Source of the DNA: Pricia antarctica
GTDB lineage: Bacteria; Bacteroidota; Bacteroidia; Flavobacteriales; Flavobacteriaceae
Reading direction: 5' to 3'
DNA: 64,000 bases
Assembly (NCBI RefSeq): GCF_900101815.1
Contig: NZ_FNAO01000001.1
Coordinates: forward strand, 1-64,000
In this document: positions 61,777 to 64,000 of the stretch, piece after piece
Position numbering within the stretch: the first letter of the stretch is position 1
Layout: each line of letters begins with the position of its first letter
Made by a program: the position numbers and the translations under genes
The notes under the pieces: generated by a model
Seen by the model: only the letters and a program-made list of their open reading frames with translations
What the model was told of the DNA's origin: nothing
Database searches by the model: none

Positions 61777-62721
61777 CTAAAAGTTATAGACCACCTCTAA
61801 ATTGTAATCTTTTAAGGCCTTTTTGGCCTTATCGATGTCTTGGGTAAAGCCTAAAATATAGCCTCCACCACCGGAACCGCAGAGTTTTAGGTAGTAATCG
61901 TTGGTCTCGATACCTTTTTGCCAAAGTTTGTGGAACTTGGTGGGAATCATCGGCTTGAAATTATCCAGTACTACGTGCGAGAGCTGTTTTAGGTTTCCAA
62001 AAAGCGATTTTACGTTGCCGTTTACAAAATCTTCAACACAGGCGTCGGTATGTTTGATGAACTGGTCTTTCAGCATATTGCGGAAACCTTCGTGTTTCAT
62101 TTTTTCCATAAACAGTTGTACCATCGGTGCGGTTTCTCCGGTCGACCCACTATCCAAGAGGAATACGGCCCCTTTTCCGTCCAAATTTTGGGAAGGGATA
62201 CTCGTCGATTCGATATCTTCCTTCGAATTGATAAGGATGGGAAGGCTCAAATAACTGTTCAAGGGATCCAATCCGGAGGATTTTCCATGGAAGAAAGACT
62301 CCATTTTCCCGAAAATCCGTTTTAAACGCAGTAATTTTTCACGGGTCAGGTTTTCGAGGATAGTTATTTTATCGTTAGCGTATTTATCATAGATCGCAGC
62401 GACAAGAGCGCCACTGCTGCCCACACCATAACCTTGCGGAATGGAACTGTCGAAATACATGCCAGATTCGATATCGCCTTTCAGGGACTCGAAATCAAAA
62501 GAGACCAAGTTGGGACTGTTCTTATGAACCATTTCAAGATAGCCCACAAATTCGCGAAGGCCTTGATTGGATTTTCTGGCCTTTTCAGAAAGATTGTCGT
62601 CGGTCTTTAAAGCACCCTTAAAAAAATTATAGGGAATGGAGAGTCCCTTGGAATCTTTTATGATGCCATACTCCCCGAAAAGGAGAATTTTTGAATAGAA
62701 CAACGGTCCTTTCATATACAA
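61777..62721 (-). CDS. mvk: Mevalonate kinase (GHMP kinase)
   Basis: A 314-residue GHMP kinase. LFYSKILLFGEYGIIKDSKG at the start, the ATP loop PQGYGVGSSGALVAAIYD near residue 95, SGLDPLNSYLS with the catalytic Asp equivalent, and the C-terminal LKLCGSGGGGYILGFTQD. Context with diphosphomevalonate decarboxylase upstream supports mevalonate over phosphomevalonate or galactose kinase, although phosphomevalonate kinase is possible. Feeds isopentenyl diphosphate synthesis. Confidence 0.88.
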   Translation of the reverse strand: MYMKGPLFYSKILLFGEYGIIKDSKGLSIPYNFFKGALKTDDNLSEKARKSNQGLREFVGYLEMVHKNSPNLVSFDFESLKGDIESGMYFDSSIPQGYGVGSSGALVAAIYDKYANDKITILENLTREKLLRLKRIFGKMESFFHGKSSGLDPLNSYLSLPILINSKEDIESTSIPSQNLDGKGAVFLLDSGSTGETAPMVQLFMEKMKHEGFRNMLKDQFIKHTDACVEDFVNGNVKSLFGNLKQLSHVVLDNFKPMIPTKFHKLWQKGIETNDYYLKLCGSGGGGYILGFTQDIDKAKKALKDYNLEVVYNF

Positions 62722-62738
62722 GTTGGATAATTACGGTG

Positions 62739-62746
62739 CAAAGATA
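62739..62746 (-). promoter_or_regulatory. Candidate -7 element for mvk
   Basis: TATCTTTG on the minus strand, 18 bp before the start codon at 62721. Confidence 0.5.
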
Positions 62747-62802
62747 CGAATTTTCGGACTGTAAAACATCCAGACGTCCTTATTTGAGATATATATCCGT
62801 TT

Positions 62803-63903
62803 TCAGGTACCAGTGATTTTGGACAGATTTTTCGATCCTAATCCCGTTCGATCACAAATATGCTTTTCGTCTTTACAGAAGTGAAGCAGCTCATTTTTGA
62901 TAAATTCGTAAACAGTTTCCTTTTCTTGCTCAGGGTATAACACATGAACGTTGGCTCCGGCATCCAAAGTGAAACATACTTTTGCTTTTGAGGTTTCCCG
63001 AAAAGACCATATCCTATTGATAATCTCTAGCGTATTGGGCTTCATCAGTATAAAGTACGGATGACTCGTCATCATCATCGCGTGCAAGGTCAATGCCTCA
63101 CTTTCTACGATTTTTATGAATTTGTCCAGGTTTCCATCGGCCAAAATAGAGCGAAAATCGGATAGATGGCTATGCCCCTGCCCAAAACGTTGTTCGGCAA
63201 AGGGGTGGCCGTGCATTAAATCATGGCCTACGCTACTACTTATTTGCTTTTGACCTTCGTCTACCAATAAAATGGTATCCTGAAAATTCCTGAAAATTTC
63301 GTGGATTTTATAAGGATATTCGATACCGTAGAAATCGGAACTTCCCTCGATTGTGGAATGGTTTCCCCATTGTACTAGTGGTCCCTCTATACTGCGGCAG
63401 GCACTACCGGAACCCAACCGGGCAAGAAAGGATGCTTTTTTATTGAAAAACTTGGTGTCCATTTCGGATACCAATTCCCTTTCCATCGACATGAGACATA
63501 GCGCAAGGGCACTCATTCCCGAAGCCGAGGAAGCAATGCCACTGCTATGGGGAAAGGAATTGGAGGTCTCGATCTTAAAATGATATACCCTCAAAAAGGG
63601 AAGGTACGAATCGATACGATTGAAGAAAGTTTCAATTTTTGGTCTGAAATCACTCTTTAACTTCCCCTCAAACAAAAGGTCGAACGAAAATCCTGTTGTC
63701 CTTTTGTCCAATTTATGATATGAAATCGTGGTATCGGTGGCGCAAACATCCAACGTAAAACTTAGGGAAGGATTGGCCGGCACCTGATTTTTTTTCTTGC
63801 CCCAATATTTGACCAATGCAATATTGCTCGGGGATTTCCATCTAACTTTGCCCGTATTTTTTAAGGACCCATATTCTGATGTAAGAAAATCTTTCTCCGT
63901 CAT
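62803..63903 (-). CDS. mvaD: Diphosphomevalonate decarboxylase
   Basis: A 366-residue GHMP-superfamily enzyme from the start at 63903 (MTEKDFLTSEYGSLKNTGKV); the frame is open to 63957. Typical start APSNIALVKYWGK-like, here SPSNIALVKYWGKKKNQVPA; ATP loop FPHSSGIASSASGMSALALC; catalytic Asp region near FTLDAGANVHVLYPE. It converts mevalonate diphosphate to isopentenyl diphosphate with ATP and loss of CO2. Last step of the mevalonate pathway; mevalonate kinase follows on the same strand. Confidence 0.95.
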   Translation of the reverse strand: MTEKDFLTSEYGSLKNTGKVRWKSPSNIALVKYWGKKKNQVPANPSLSFTLDVCATDTTISYHKLDKRTTGFSFDLLFEGKLKSDFRPKIETFFNRIDSYLPFLRVYHFKIETSNSFPHSSGIASSASGMSALALCLMSMERELVSEMDTKFFNKKASFLARLGSGSACRSIEGPLVQWGNHSTIEGSSDFYGIEYPYKIHEIFRNFQDTILLVDEGQKQISSSVGHDLMHGHPFAEQRFGQGHSHLSDFRSILADGNLDKFIKIVESEALTLHAMMMTSHPYFILMKPNTLEIINRIWSFRETSKAKVCFTLDAGANVHVLYPEQEKETVYEFIKNELLHFCKDEKHICDRTGLGSKNLSKITGT

Positions 63904-63920
63904 TGCGATAAGAATTTTTG

Positions 63921-63928
63921 CAAATATA
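63921..63928 (-). promoter_or_regulatory. Candidate -7 element for mvaD
   Basis: TATATTTG on the minus strand, 18 bp before the start codon at 63903. A TTG lies upstream but closer than the usual 17-23 bp spacing. Confidence 0.5.
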
Positions 63929-64000
63929 GTTTTTACGTACAACGGGAGTAGCGCCAAAGAAATAAATTACTATTTTAGGGGAAACCTACCGGATCACTTG

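Overview
The window looks like a chromosome segment of a marine-type member of Flavobacteriaceae (Bacteroidota). The reasons are promoters with the Bacteroidota -7 element TAnnTTTG, a T9SS C-terminal sorting domain, DUF547 and DUF2141 proteins, a mevalonate pathway with a UbiA-type prenyltransferase, a Bacteroidota-type N-acylornithine carbamoyltransferase, and an arginine/proline operon of flavobacterial layout. Species cannot be named from the sequence.

Positions 1 to about 21,500 are accessory. They hold a group II intron with its reverse transcriptase, a broken IS5-type transposase, a lipid-modifying group (fatty acid desaturase, sigma factor fragment, cyclopropane-synthase-like methyltransferase), a VOC protein, a frameshifted SRPBCC fragment and a 279-bp MITE-like element with a perfect 10-bp target duplication. 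From 8.5 to 20.6 kb, a run of single genes (PD-(D/E)XK nuclease, parDE toxin-antitoxin, TlpA-like lipoprotein, two CPBP proteases, HNH protein) is separated by copies of a ~30-bp imperfect palindrome, all in one orientation. The last two copies sit directly in front of a serine recombinase gene. This layout resembles a gene-cassette array and is the most interesting feature of the window. The interval before the recombinase is longer. It carries a broken ablB, an Aquifex-type aconitase, and an HPF / baeRF-like / SPFH group. A half tRNA-Asn gene at 21.44-21.49 kb marks an old integrase attachment site.

From 21.6 kb the DNA is mostly core: tRNA-Leu, prs-rplY-pth, a large secreted reprolysin-type protease facing ribF, an HTTM membrane protein, two LolA-like lipoproteins, a cell-wall amidase, a GNAT enzyme, a GH113-like glycosidase, a dienelactone hydrolase and a DUF547 protein. 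Then come an FAD oxidoreductase with a membrane 4Fe-4S polyferredoxin, a MORN-repeat gene broken by one TAG codon, and three glycosyltransferases.

Positions 45.5-56.9 kb hold the arginine/proline operon: promoter, arginine-rich leader peptide, GNAT, argG, argC, proC, argD, proB, argF', an SDR gene, argB, argE, argH. The carbamoyltransferase has Ser at the residue that sets acyl specificity, which predicts N-succinyl rather than N-acetyl intermediates. proA is missing from the operon. After it come an M1 aminopeptidase and a cadherin/matrixin lipoprotein. On the minus strand there follows an isoprenoid group: diphosphomevalonate decarboxylase, mevalonate kinase, UbiA prenyltransferase and an RsuA/RluB-type pseudouridine synthase.
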